Counted from the first letter of the stretch, positions 6,412 through 13,635 are shown. The stretch is DNA of 14,862 nucleotides from a bacterium (GCA_023255095.1 JALRJJ010000087.1:1-14862), one strand, 5' to 3'. Program-made: numbers and translations. Notes: a model not told the origin generated them from the letters alone.

Positions 6412-7474
6412 AGCAATGGTCATCTATTTTGATGTCAAAGAATTGTATTATCTTCCACAGTATCTTCCCGTTTTTCATCAATTAATTGATAGAGGGTATC
6501 AAAAAATTGTATTTGTTTTTCATCATGGAAAATTTGACCAACAAGTTCAAGAAATTATCGAAGCCAATGATTTGATTTCCAAATGGGTTCAAAATGATAC
6601 TGAAGCGAGAGATTTATATATTCATTATAAGCCAAATTGGATATTTTTTGGAAACTCTTTCCCTTATCTTGAAGAGATTCACAATCATTCTAAAACCGCA
6701 CAAATGGGGCACGGCGTAGGGCCAAAATCTAGCTACTATACAAAATCCTCCACTCCAAATACTGTCCGATTTGTTGAAGGAGAATTTAGAAAAATTAAGC
6801 TAGAATCAATGTTTCCCAATAATCAATTTGTCAACACTGGATTCTCTAAACTGGATCCTATTTTAAACGGAACTGCTGAAAAGATAGATATTCAAAAAAT
6901 TGGATTATCTAACAAAAAAAAGACAATCCTTTATGCTCCAACATTTTATCCAAGCAGCATAGAAAGATTTCCAAAAAATTTTCCCAAAATTCTTAATGAA
7001 TTTAATATTATTATCAAACCACATTTTTTTACACACAGCAAACAAAAATATAAAAATCAGCAAAAAATATTGAAGTTTTGGGGTCAGCAAGAAAATGTTT
7101 TTGTCACATCCCCAGAAGCATTTTCCTTAGTTCCATTCTTATCAACTGCTGACATCATGATCAGTGATGCATCTTCAGCGGTACTAGAGTTTGCAGCAAT
7201 TGGAAAACCGGTAATAGTTTGTAAATTTCTTAAACTTAGATGGAATTATCGTGGAATTTTTTCGTTCCGCTTTAAACAAAGAATGAGTTCAGATTTTAAT
7301 TTTTATTCTAATTTTGCTTTCATTGCTGATAATTTCTCCCAGTTAACTACTCATTTAAATGCACTGTCAACGTTTCAATATAGTCCTGAACAAAAAAAAT
7401 TCATCACAAAAATGATTGGCTCTTTAGATGGAAATGCCAGTAAAAGAATAGTTGATTATTTAGAGGAAAATTAA
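6389..7474 (+). CDS. CDP-glycerol glycerophosphotransferase-like protein
   Basis: The 361-residue protein resembles TagB/TagF-type enzymes (Glyphos_transf) that move glycerol phosphate from CDP-glycerol to a polymer or glycan. Its key sites are the H108 region (MGHGVGPKSSYY), YAPTF at 182-186, KPH at 210-212 and SDASSAVLEFAAIGKPVI at 259-276, matching the conserved His, Pro-Thr, His and Ser/Asp positions of the family. It is shorter than poly(glycerophosphate) polymerases and has no membrane segment. The ATG at 6389 overlaps the GT2 gene by 23 nt with GGAG very close before it; an alternative ATG at 6416 (MVIYFDVKELYYL) starts 4 nt after the GT2 stop and is about as likely. The TagD-like gene behind it could supply its donor. 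Confidence 0.8.
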   Translation: MALKKDNKAMVIYFDVKELYYLPQYLPVFHQLIDRGYQKIVFVFHHGKFDQQVQEIIEANDLISKWVQNDTEARDLYIHYKPNWIFFGNSFPYLEEIHNHSKTAQMGHGVGPKSSYYTKSSTPNTVRFVEGEFRKIKLESMFPNNQFVNTGFSKLDPILNGTAEKIDIQKIGLSNKKKTILYAPTFYPSSIERFPKNFPKILNEFNIIIKPHFFTHSKQKYKNQQKILKFWGQQENVFVTSPEAFSLVPFLSTADIMISDASSAVLEFAAIGKPVIVCKFLKLRWNYRGIFSFRFKQRMSSDFNFYSNFAFIADNFSQLTTHLNALSTFQYSPEQKKFITKMIGSLDGNASKRIVDYLEEN

Positions 7475-7487
7475 TAGATATTTGAAT

Positions 7488-7901
7488 ATGAAAAAAATTG
7501 GTTATACAACAGGCGTCTTTGATTTATTCCACATTGGACACCTAAACATTCTTAAACGAGCGAGATTGGAGTGTGACTATCTTATCGTAGGCATCACAAC
7601 TGATGAATTGGCTTTCTCTGTAAAGAAAAAAAATCCTGTAATCCCTTTTCAAGAAAGAATGGAAATCATTGAGGCTATTAAATTTGTTGATGAAGTGGTT
7701 CCTCAAACCACTTATGATAAATTTGAGGCTTGGAATAATTTAAAATTTGATCGCATGTTTGTTGGAGATGATTGGAAAGGAACAGATGAATGGATTAAAA
7801 TTGAAAAAATTTTCAGCAAAAAAAATGTGGAGATTATTTATTTTCCCTACACCACTCATACATCCAGCTCTAAATTAAGAGAAGTTTTGGCTAAAATTTA
7901 G
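7488..7901 (+). CDS. tagD: TagD-like cytidylyltransferase (glycerol-3-phosphate cytidylyltransferase family)
   Basis: This 137-residue nucleotidyltransferase should join CTP and an alcohol phosphate, most likely glycerol 3-phosphate, to make a CDP-alcohol and pyrophosphate. The CTP-binding HIGH motif is at 15-18 after YTTGVFDLFH. GDDWKGTDEW further on matches the GDDWEG block of TagD. SSSKLRE near the C-terminus replaces the family's ISTTKI segment. The length is close to B. subtilis TagD (129 residues). I use the ATG at 7488; an in-frame TTG lies two codons upstream. It lies 13 nt after the glycerophosphotransferase-like gene and 5 nt before PPK2. Other members of the family use ethanolamine phosphate or FMN, so the exact substrate is inferred from context. 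Confidence 0.85.
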   Translation: MKKIGYTTGVFDLFHIGHLNILKRARLECDYLIVGITTDELAFSVKKKNPVIPFQERMEIIEAIKFVDEVVPQTTYDKFEAWNNLKFDRMFVGDDWKGTDEWIKIEKIFSKKNVEIIYFPYTTHTSSSKLREVLAKI

Positions 7902-7906
7902 TCCAT

Positions 7907-8740
7907 ATGATTATTAACAGTACATTTCCATTTGAAGAATTGAGTCATGAAAAATATGAACTTGAAAAAAGAAGGCAACAAGTTGAACTTTTAAAGCTTC
8001 AAGAATGGGTCATTAAAAGAAAAAAGCGTGTAGCAATTGTTTTTGAAGGTCGAGATGCCGCTGGGAAAGGGTCAACAATTAAAAGGTTTATTGAACATCT
8101 GATTCCAAAAAATGCCCATGTAATTGAATTAGGAATACCATCCAAAAAGCAGAGCAAATTTTGGTTCAATACCTATGAAAAATTATTGCCTGAACCCGGA
8201 CAGATACATTTCTTTGATCGATCTTGGTATTCTAGAGCACTAATTCATCCAACAATGGGGTACTGTTCAGAAAACCAATATCACTATTTTATGAAAAAGA
8301 TTGTTTCTTGGGAAGAAAAGCTAATCAACGATGGACTAATTCTTATAAAATTTTATTTATCTGTTTCAAAAGAAAACCAAAGTTTAAGATTTAAAATTAG
8401 ACAAAATGATAAGTTAAAATATTGGAAATTTTCCAATAATGATTTGATTGCTTTTAGTAAATGGGATGTTTTTACTAATTATAAAGAACAAATGTTTAAT
8501 CATACTTCAACAGAAAAATCTCCCTGGGTAGTGATTAATGCTAATAATAAAATGATTGCCAGACTGAATGCTTTACGATATGTACTGACCCATATCGATT
8601 ATCAAGGGAAAAGGGAGCTGAAACCAAAAAAATGGTCCAGAGTATCCCATGAAAAAGAGATTGAATTAAATGGAGTAATGTTCAAAAATTTAACAAAGGA
8701 ACAATATGATGTCTTACATAAAATTAAAGCCAACTCCTAG
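7907..8740 (+). CDS. ppk2: Polyphosphate kinase 2 (PPK2) family protein
   Basis: PPK2 enzymes phosphorylate nucleotides using polyphosphate, or the reverse. The Walker A motif is GRDAAGKG at 48-55, Walker B is FFDRSWYSRA (102-111, D104-R105), and the lid and downstream blocks are visible (FKIRQNDKLKYWKFS, then KWDVFTNY). LNALRYVLTHIDY marks the usual C-terminal end. At 277 residues it matches one-domain PPK2 enzymes. The class (NDP- or NMP-preferring) cannot be set by eye. It sits 5 nt after the CTP-using TagD-like gene and overlaps the NUDIX gene by 35 nt. One inference is that it restores CTP or other NTPs for the glycan module; it may equally be a general enzyme. Confidence 0.9.
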   Translation: MIINSTFPFEELSHEKYELEKRRQQVELLKLQEWVIKRKKRVAIVFEGRDAAGKGSTIKRFIEHLIPKNAHVIELGIPSKKQSKFWFNTYEKLLPEPGQIHFFDRSWYSRALIHPTMGYCSENQYHYFMKKIVSWEEKLINDGLILIKFYLSVSKENQSLRFKIRQNDKLKYWKFSNNDLIAFSKWDVFTNYKEQMFNHTSTEKSPWVVINANNKMIARLNALRYVLTHIDYQGKRELKPKKWSRVSHEKEIELNGVMFKNLTKEQYDVLHKIKANS

Positions 8741-9188
8741 ATTAGATACAGCTGGAGGAATCGTTCTTTTAAATCAAAAGATTTTATTTATAAAAAAAAG
8801 AGGGATCTGGGATCTTCCCAAGGGTAAAATTGAATTTGATGACTCTATAGATGTAACTGCTTTACGTGAAATACATGAAGAGACTGGCTTAGAATTAGAA
8901 AACTTAGACATTATTGGAAAGCTTCCTAGTACAAAATATTATATCTGGGATGGAAAAGATTATATTTTGAAAAAGAATTTTTGGCGTATTATCGTTTATA
9001 GAGGTTTGCCGGACGTTAAATTGATTCCCGATCAATTAGAAGGAATTACTAAATGTCGATGGAAATCGATTACCAAAATAAGTAAGGTGCAAAAAAAAAC
9101 GCATTCACGAATCAGCTATCTAATTGATTATTTTCTTAATGATCCCAATTTTGAAATATATCTAAAAGAATCTCAATCAAGAATCTGA
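8706..9188 (+). CDS. NUDIX hydrolase
   Basis: This 160-residue protein has the NUDIX box from G40 to L62: GKIEFDDSIDVTALREIHEETGL. The REIHEETGL part keeps the metal-binding glutamates; the first Glu of the box is Asp here, a mild change. GIWDLPKGK before the box is typical of this fold. It should cut a nucleoside diphosphate linked to another group; the substrate is unknown. It starts within the PPK2 gene, with AAAGGA 6-7 nt before the ATG as one of the better ribosome sites in the window; a second ATG follows directly (8709). Its stop overlaps the convergent glutaredoxin by 16 nt. Confidence 0.88.
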   Translation: MMSYIKLKPTPRLDTAGGIVLLNQKILFIKKRGIWDLPKGKIEFDDSIDVTALREIHEETGLELENLDIIGKLPSTKYYIWDGKDYILKKNFWRIIVYRGLPDVKLIPDQLEGITKCRWKSITKISKVQKKTHSRISYLIDYFLNDPNFEIYLKESQSRI

Positions 9189-9415
9189 AGTAAATCCGTA
9201 AAACCACCAACTGGGACACCATTAATCACAATTTGTGGTACAGAGGTCCCTTTCGTTTTAGAAGACATTTCTTGTCTGGAAATTGAATTTTCTTCAATAT
9301 CAATCTCTTCAAAACTACAACCTTGATCTTTTAGAAACTGCTTGGCCATTTTGCATGGACCACACCAACTGGTTGTATAAATGATTATGTGATCAGTTTT
9401 AGGATTTAATTTCAT
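9173..9415 (-). CDS. Glutaredoxin-like thiol-disulfide oxidoreductase (CGPC active site)
   Basis: The 80-residue protein has a complete small thioredoxin/glutaredoxin fold: strand IIIYTTSW, active site C18-G-P-C21, cis-proline SVPQI with P60, and the GGFTD loop at 70-74 that binds glutathione in glutaredoxins. It should reduce protein disulfides or mixed glutathione disulfides in the cytoplasm; there is no signal peptide. The CGPC pair is the thioredoxin-type motif rather than the CPYC of classical glutaredoxins, so the preferred reductant is open. It runs against the neighbouring run: its 3' end overlaps the NUDIX gene, and its 5' end faces the plus-strand run starting near 9475. Confidence 0.88.
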   Translation of the reverse strand: MKLNPKTDHIIIYTTSWCGPCKMAKQFLKDQGCSFEEIDIEENSISRQEMSSKTKGTSVPQIVINGVPVGGFTDLLQILD

Positions 9416-9463
9416 CAGAGAAATTTATTAATCTTTTTTGTTTTTAAGTAAAGTAATAATAAT

Positions 9464-9471
9464 TAATTTTG
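9464..9471 (+). promoter_or_regulatory. Candidate Bacteroidota -7 promoter element (TAATTTTG)
   Basis: TAATTTTG fits the Bacteroidota vegetative -7 consensus TAnnTTTG. A TTTG at 9437-9440 lies 23 nt upstream, slightly longer than the usual 19-21 nt spacing to the -33 element. It lies in the 59-nt region divergent from glutaredoxin and would serve the run from DUF5652 onward. If it is active, transcription would begin near 9477, just inside or after the start of the 27-residue frame at 9475, which weighs against that frame. The site was found by eye only. Confidence 0.35.
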
Positions 9472-9474
9472 CTC

Positions 9475-9558
9475 ATGGAATTTTCAATCTATTATTGGGG
9501 TATTTTTGGAGGAGTTATTCTTTTTGTTTTCATAATTTCTCTTCTTTTCAATCGATAA
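9475..9558 (+). CDS. Possible 27-residue membrane peptide
   Basis: An ATG-started frame encodes a peptide beginning MEFSIYYWGIFGGVI and ending LLFNR, with one hydrophobic segment across nearly the whole length. The TAA is 17 nt before the DUF5652 start. It resembles the other small membrane proteins in the window in size and character, but the start lies only 3 nt after a candidate -7 element, which would leave it outside the transcript. No family is known to me. Treat it as a weak candidate. Confidence 0.25.
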   Translation: MEFSIYYWGIFGGVILFVFIISLLFNR

Positions 9559-9575
9559 TTTTTCAAATTTTTCTT

Positions 9576-9806
9576 ATGGATTTAATCAATCAATTTGGAC
9601 AAATGTTACAATCTAATCAAAATCTATTGTTAGGTTTAACTCTTTGGGAAGCTTTTTGGACGTTAATTGCGCTTTGGTTTTCAGCAAGAAATAATCATAA
9701 GGTATGGTTTCTTGTCTGCGGAATTATGAATTTTTTTGGTTTGATTGAATTATTTTATTTATTTTCAAAAACAAATTTTTTTAAAAGTTTTAGGTTTGAT
9801 GAGTAA
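9576..9806 (+). CDS. DUF5652 family small membrane protein
   Basis: The 76-residue protein has two membrane segments separated by a polar turn: LLLGLTLWEAFWTLIALWF, then SARNNHKVWF, then a second hydrophobic stretch ending in LFYLFSKTNFF. The pattern of tryptophan-rich first helix, ARNN turn and second helix is that of DUF5652 (PF18893), a family of unknown function. I chose the ATG at 9576. The frame stays open upstream to a TTG at 9438, but that extension overlaps another small frame and does not look like the family. Its 3' end overlaps the lipoprotein start by 8 nt. Confidence 0.7.
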   Translation: MDLINQFGQMLQSNQNLLLGLTLWEAFWTLIALWFSARNNHKVWFLVCGIMNFFGLIELFYLFSKTNFFKSFRFDE

Positions 9807-10002
9807 ACATTTTCCAACTATTATTGCCACTATCATGCTTATCGCGATGCTCGCATTGATGAGTAATTGTCAAGTTAAAACTGATGTCCCGGTCGATTAT
9901 AATTCTCCCATGCAAAGCAATGAACATCTAGATGAAAATGGCAATCCAATGAAAAGGAGAATCGTTAATTACGAATTTCAGCGTGAAAAGCAAAATCCTT
10001 AA
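9799..10002 (+). CDS. Small predicted lipoprotein
   Basis: The 67-residue product starts with a signal sequence (MSKHFPTIIATIMLIAMLAL) leading to MSNC; the Cys at 23 is the likely lipidation site, although the lipobox L-M-S-N-C is weak (Met at -3, Asn at -1). The mature part is short, polar and probably disordered (QVKTDVPVDYNSPMQSNEHL, ending REKQNP). I recognise no family. The start ATG overlaps the DUF5652 stop, and the end overlaps the GTG start of the flippase-like gene by 20 nt. A frame open upstream to 9745 is not needed, since the signal peptide fits the ATG at 9799. A role as a small accessory of the membrane proteins around it is only a guess. Confidence 0.65.
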   Translation: MSKHFPTIIATIMLIAMLALMSNCQVKTDVPVDYNSPMQSNEHLDENGNPMKRRIVNYEFQREKQNP

Positions 10003-10903
10003 GGAATCCCTTTTTTGGGGTATTTCCCTTGCTTGTCTATATTTTTCATTTAAACAAATTAATTTCAATGATGTTTTGGAATTAATCACCGATTCAAATT
10101 ATACATACGTGCTCTTCGCAATTCTGTTTACATTTGGGCAATTTCTCGTTCGAGCCTATCGCTGGTCTGTTATGTTTCCAAACAGCAAGCTATCCTTTAA
10201 ATCTTTTTATTCAGCTACACACATCGGTTATTTCTTCAACAATGTATTGCCTTTTCGAGCTGGAGAGTTGATAAAAGCGAAACTAGTGATTGATGGTAGA
10301 AATAATAGTGCTCAATTATCCTATTCTTTGGGCACTGTGCTTTCTGAAAAAATATTAGATACTCTTATTTTAAGTGTTTCAATTTTAGCCTTTGTGTTGA
10401 TTGGTTTTATGGGATTTTTAAATACAAAATTAATAGTACTAAATATTTTTCTCGTTTTATTAGCTCTAATTTTAATTTTTAGCCAACTGACCTTTTTGGA
10501 TAAAGTAAAAAATCGCTTTCCAAAGTTTGATAATTTTATGGAAGGAATAAGTATTATTTCTCACTATAAATTTAAATTACTATTTCTATCAGTTATTTTT
10601 TGGTTAAACGTTCCATTATATACTTATTATACCATGCTGTCATTAGGGGTGGAAATGAATTTTGAAGAAACAATGGTTTTAACAATTTTATCAACCATTG
10701 GTATTGCAATTCCTCTGGCTCCTGGAGCAATTGGAACTTTTCATCTTGCTGTTATTTATTGCTTGAATACTATCTATTCATATGATTTATCGATAGCTCA
10801 AAGTGCGGCAATTTTGTTACATGGAATCAATTTTCTTTATATAGTACTTGTTGGATATTGGTATTTTTATCAAGAGAAAAAGGAAATTAGATATGCGCAT
10901 TAA
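9983..10903 (+). CDS. Flippase-like membrane protein (AglD/MprF-type LPG synthase TM region)
   Basis: The 306-residue, multi-pass protein belongs to the lysylphosphatidylglycerol-synthase transmembrane family (PF03706, UPF0104/AglD). Key blocks are VRAYRWSVMF near 56-64, GYFFNNVLPFRAGE at 82-95, the SEKILD stretch at 121-126 and PGAIGTFHLAV near 247-257. It lacks the soluble synthetase domain of MprF, so it is more likely a lipid or lipid-linked-substrate flippase or transporter than an aminoacyl transferase. The start is GTG at 9983; no ATG is close and the N-terminus is normal. It overlaps the lipoprotein by 20 nt and the DUF1295 gene by 11 nt. Substrate unknown. Confidence 0.85.
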   Translation: MKSKILKESLFWGISLACLYFSFKQINFNDVLELITDSNYTYVLFAILFTFGQFLVRAYRWSVMFPNSKLSFKSFYSATHIGYFFNNVLPFRAGELIKAKLVIDGRNNSAQLSYSLGTVLSEKILDTLILSVSILAFVLIGFMGFLNTKLIVLNIFLVLLALILIFSQLTFLDKVKNRFPKFDNFMEGISIISHYKFKLLFLSVIFWLNVPLYTYYTMLSLGVEMNFEETMVLTILSTIGIAIPLAPGAIGTFHLAVIYCLNTIYSYDLSIAQSAAILLHGINFLYIVLVGYWYFYQEKKEIRYAH

Positions 10904-11768
10904 TGGGCTAATCTGGGTTGCTTCCTCTTATTTTTTAGCTTTATCAGTGGGATATTTTTCAACAACTTTTTTCTTAGATAGATCCATTCTTTTTCAAGTA
11001 TTCATCGCAGATATTGCTGCAACATTTATTATTTATTTTTTTAGTGTTTGGAAAAATAATTCCTCTTTCTACGATCCGTATTGGTCAATTATTCCTCCAT
11101 TTTTAGCATTTTTTTGGATTCAAAAAAACAATATTAGTTTAAGCATTGAGTCAATTTTACTTATTTCTGCTATCCTTTTTTGGTCCATTCGTTTGACAGC
11201 AAATTGGATAAAAACATGGGAAGGTCTTCATCATGAAGATTGGCGCTATATTGATATGAGAAATAAGATGGGGAGATGGTTTCAGATTTTAGGTAATCTA
11301 GGTGGAATTCATTTTTTCCCAACGCTAATAGTTTTCTTTTGCTGTATGCCTTTTATGTATATTGGATCATCAAAGCCTAATATGCTAGTTCTATTTTTAG
11401 GAATTTTTATCTCAATTGTTGGAGTTATTCTTGAAATTATATCAGACTTCCAACTGCATCAGTTTCGACAAAAAAATTCTGGGAAAAAAGGAATTATTGA
11501 GTCAGGCTTATGGAAATACTCAAGGCATCCTAATTATTATGGGGAAATTCTTTTTTGGTGGGGAATGTATGTTTTTGGATTTTCCTACCAAGGATTCAAC
11601 TATTTGATATTCGCTCCAATCAGCATGACATTAATGTTCATATTTGCCAGTATTCCTTGGATTGAAAATAAAATACTACGTACAAGACCAGAGTATAAAG
11701 ACTATCAAAAAAGAGTGCATATTTTATTTCCTGAAATTACTATATTTAAACGTTTAATTGGTAGGTAA
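10893..11768 (+). CDS. DUF1295 / steroid 5-alpha-reductase-like membrane protein
   Basis: The 291-residue protein has about seven membrane segments and the hallmarks of the DUF1295 family: SFYDPYWS at 58-65, RLTANW at 100-105, EDWRY near 115-119, and the C-terminal GLWKYSRHPNYYGE at 205-218, which in related ICMT and steroid-reductase proteins binds the cofactor. Relatives use NADPH to reduce a double bond or SAM to methylate; which applies here is not visible. I start at the ATG at 10893 (MRINGLIWVASS), which overlaps the flippase-like gene by 11 nt; the frame is open 45 nt further upstream but overlaps conserved coding sequence there. It may act on lipids. Confidence 0.83.
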   Translation: MRINGLIWVASSYFLALSVGYFSTTFFLDRSILFQVFIADIAATFIIYFFSVWKNNSSFYDPYWSIIPPFLAFFWIQKNNISLSIESILLISAILFWSIRLTANWIKTWEGLHHEDWRYIDMRNKMGRWFQILGNLGGIHFFPTLIVFFCCMPFMYIGSSKPNMLVLFLGIFISIVGVILEIISDFQLHQFRQKNSGKKGIIESGLWKYSRHPNYYGEILFWWGMYVFGFSYQGFNYLIFAPISMTLMFIFASIPWIENKILRTRPEYKDYQKRVHILFPEITIFKRLIGR

Positions 11769-11882
11769 ATGGATAACAACACGACAACAGTATTAAAAAT
11801 TTTTGGGCTCATTGCACTAGTATATTTTGTCTTTTTTCTCTTGGTTATGGTTCCTAATAAGACCTGGTATCTTTTCGGTTAA
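11769..11882 (+). CDS. 37-residue single-pass membrane protein
   Basis: The ATG follows the DUF1295 stop codon with no spacer. The product opens MDNNTTTVLK, has one hydrophobic segment at about 10-28 and ends with PNKTWYLFG. No family is known to me. The TAA is followed after 2 nt by the ATG of the next small gene. Exact abutment of three genes supports real coding, though the length is too short for a firm call. Confidence 0.5.
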   Translation: MDNNTTTVLKIFGLIALVYFVFFLLVMVPNKTWYLFG

Positions 11883-11884
11883 CT

Positions 11885-12028
11885 ATGAATTATCAGACTT
11901 TTTCCTTATGGCTCTTATTAGTAGTCATTTGGAATTATGGAATACCAAATGCTAGTCCTTTTCAGGATGTTGTATTTGCAATTCTATTATTTTTTCTATC
12001 TGATAAATTATCAAAAAAGAATCACTAA
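11885..12028 (+). CDS. 47-residue small membrane protein
   Basis: The product has two short hydrophobic stretches, LWLLLVVIW near 8-16 and VVFAILLFFL near 29-38, with a Pro-rich turn (GIPNASPFQD) between, and a basic tail SDKLSKKNH. This hairpin form suggests two membrane passes with the tail in the cytoplasm. It starts 2 nt after the 37-residue gene and its stop overlaps the convergent plsC stop by 4 nt, closing the plus-strand run. No function can be given. Confidence 0.55.
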   Translation: MNYQTFSLWLLLVVIWNYGIPNASPFQDVVFAILLFFLSDKLSKKNH

Positions 12029-12747
12029 GTTAATTCTGCAAGACCTTGCTGTACAATCTCTTGAAGTTCAATAGTTTTCGAAGAAATTTCTTTATTTATT
12101 TCTTGTTCTGACATCTTTGAAGAATCCTTGGGATAGATTGGAGGAAGGATTTTGATCGTTATTTTTCCCGGTTTCATAAACCACTCTCCTTTTGGCCAAA
12201 CTTTTTCTGTTCCAACAATAGCAGCGGGCAAAATTGGAACATTTAGCCCCAATGAAAATCTCATTGCTCCTTTTCTAAAACGTTGAAGTTGCCCTGCCTC
12301 TCCCCTAGAACCCTCAGGAAACATAATAATATTATTATTTAAACTCATGAAAGCTTTTGTGAGTAAAAAAGTATCCTCAATATCAATAGAATCTTTTCCT
12401 GAAGTATTGCGACTGATTGGAATAAGATTGATAAAATTTTTGAAAAATATTCTATTAAACGAGTTATCAAACCAATAGTCCTTGGCTGCTAAAAATCCAA
12501 ATTTTTCATATCCCATTTTTGTAGAAAATGCTAAAACTGCAATATCCATATGGCTATTATGATTACTAACAAAAATAAAAGGAGTATCCTTTGGGATATT
12601 TTCTTTGCCAATAATTTTCACTCTCGCATAAAACAATAGCATGGAATTTGCATATAAATCAAAAAGAAACGAGAAAATCTGAAATAATACCGTTCGGGGT
12701 TTTGCTAAATGATTATAGCGAGGATCGTCTAAAATTGTAAATTTCAT
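12025..12747 (-). CDS. plsC: 1-acyl-sn-glycerol-3-phosphate acyltransferase (PlsC family)
   Basis: PlsC-type enzymes add an acyl chain to lysophosphatidic acid, making phosphatidic acid for membrane lipids. The catalytic motif HNSHMD (HX4D) is at 63-68 and the glycerol-phosphate site FPEGSRG at 143-149. GTEKVWPKGEW and the PGKITIKILPPI segment at the end match the family's third and fourth blocks. A hydrophobic segment at about 20-42 should anchor it to the inner membrane. The 240-residue length is normal. The ATG directly abuts the stop codon of the upstream SDR gene, so the pair is probably co-transcribed. Acyl specificity cannot be read; it could also act on another lysolipid. Confidence 0.9.
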   Translation of the reverse strand: MKFTILDDPRYNHLAKPRTVLFQIFSFLFDLYANSMLLFYARVKIIGKENIPKDTPFIFVSNHNSHMDIAVLAFSTKMGYEKFGFLAAKDYWFDNSFNRIFFKNFINLIPISRNTSGKDSIDIEDTFLLTKAFMSLNNNIIMFPEGSRGEAGQLQRFRKGAMRFSLGLNVPILPAAIVGTEKVWPKGEWFMKPGKITIKILPPIYPKDSSKMSEQEINKEISSKTIELQEIVQQGLAELT

Positions 12748-13542
12748 TTAAGCTTTGATTTTTTTTGCTAATGCGAAATATAAGGAAGGAAAAAAATTAC
12801 GAAGCATAATCCCTAAATTGGCTATATCTGACCATTTGGAAATGATTGCCTCTCTTTTCTTGGATTTAATGGCTTTGATAATTTTTTTGGCAGCACTTTG
12901 AACGGATAATCCATTAGAATGTCCTCGATCATTTTTTCCGTAGGGCTTTCCACTTTCAGTGAGCGCTGAAATTCCAATACCCGTATCAACTCTCCCTGGA
13001 GCTACAAGAGTTATATCAATATTTTGATTTGCTACTTCAATTCGAAGCGAATCGAAAAAACCATGTAGTGCATACTTCGCGGAAGAATAGGCAGTGCGAT
13101 TTCTTGAAGGAATCTTTCCTGCAACACTGGTATTAGTTACAATATGACCGGTTCCATTTTTGATCATATGCTCTAAAACATATTTGGTCATATATACTAC
13201 TGAAAAATAATCTAATTGCATGATGTCGTTAATTACTTTTAAAGAAGAACCTTGGAATTGGCCAAATTGGCTGATACCCGCATTATTAAATAAGATATCT
13301 ATTTGCTTGTGTTCAGTAATAATCTGACTAATTAATCCTTCGATTCCATCAAGATTAGTAAGATCAAACGAATAAAAAGAAACGTTTTCTGCAGGATAAT
13401 TTTTAAAAGAATCTTTCATCTTATCAATACTGCGTGCAATAAGAATGACTTTGCTACCCAAAGATAAAAATTCTTTGGCCACTGCTTCTCCAATTCCAGA
13501 AGAAGCTCCAGTAATTACAATATTTTTACCGTAAAAACTCAT
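12748..13542 (-). CDS. Classical short-chain dehydrogenase/reductase
   Basis: The 264-residue protein has the Rossmann-fold NAD(P)-binding motif TGASSGIG at 11-18, NNAG at 86-89, and the catalytic S139, Y152 and K156 (YSSAK). It resembles DHRS7-like SDRs, in which the C-terminal hydrophobic part (FFPSLYFALAKKIKA) may touch the membrane. An R37 after the second strand (IARS) suggests NADPH. I use the ATG at 13542; an upstream in-frame ATG at 13578 would add 12 residues without family support. It is paired with plsC, so reduction of a lipid or fatty acid derivative is plausible but unproven. Confidence 0.85.
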   Translation of the reverse strand: MSFYGKNIVITGASSGIGEAVAKEFLSLGSKVILIARSIDKMKDSFKNYPAENVSFYSFDLTNLDGIEGLISQIITEHKQIDILFNNAGISQFGQFQGSSLKVINDIMQLDYFSVVYMTKYVLEHMIKNGTGHIVTNTSVAGKIPSRNRTAYSSAKYALHGFFDSLRIEVANQNIDITLVAPGRVDTGIGISALTESGKPYGKNDRGHSNGLSVQSAAKKIIKAIKSKKREAIISKWSDIANLGIMLRNFFPSLYFALAKKIKA

Positions 13543-13578
13543 TTTGGTCAAAATAGTTGAATAATTTGATTTTACCAA

Positions 13579-13586
13579 TAATTTTG
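13579..13586 (+). promoter_or_regulatory. Candidate Bacteroidota -7 promoter element (TAATTTTG)
   Basis: TAATTTTG again fits TAnnTTTG, in the 93-nt gap between the divergent SDR and FabG-like genes. GTTG at 13556-13559, 19 nt upstream, could act as a poor -33 element. Transcription would start near 13592, giving a leader of about 44 nt before the FabG-like ATG. No matching pair is clear for the SDR gene on the other strand; the nearest, TAATTTTA (13591-13598 on minus), lacks an upstream partner. Confidence 0.35.
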
Positions 13587-13635
13587 AGTGTAAAATTAAT
13601 TCCTATTGATTCACACTTTTAGTTAACTTACTTCA

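Noticed and set aside
6905..7090. Minus-strand frame inside the glycerophosphotransferase-like gene
   Set aside because: Antisense to conserved motifs (YAPTF, KPH); no independent support.
9438..9575. TTG-started upstream extension of the DUF5652 gene
   Set aside because: The extension lacks family resemblance and overlaps the candidate promoter and another small frame; the ATG at 9576 fits the family.
11416..11607. Second plus-strand frame inside the DUF1295 gene
   Set aside because: Out of frame with the conserved SRHPNYYGE region and no family match.
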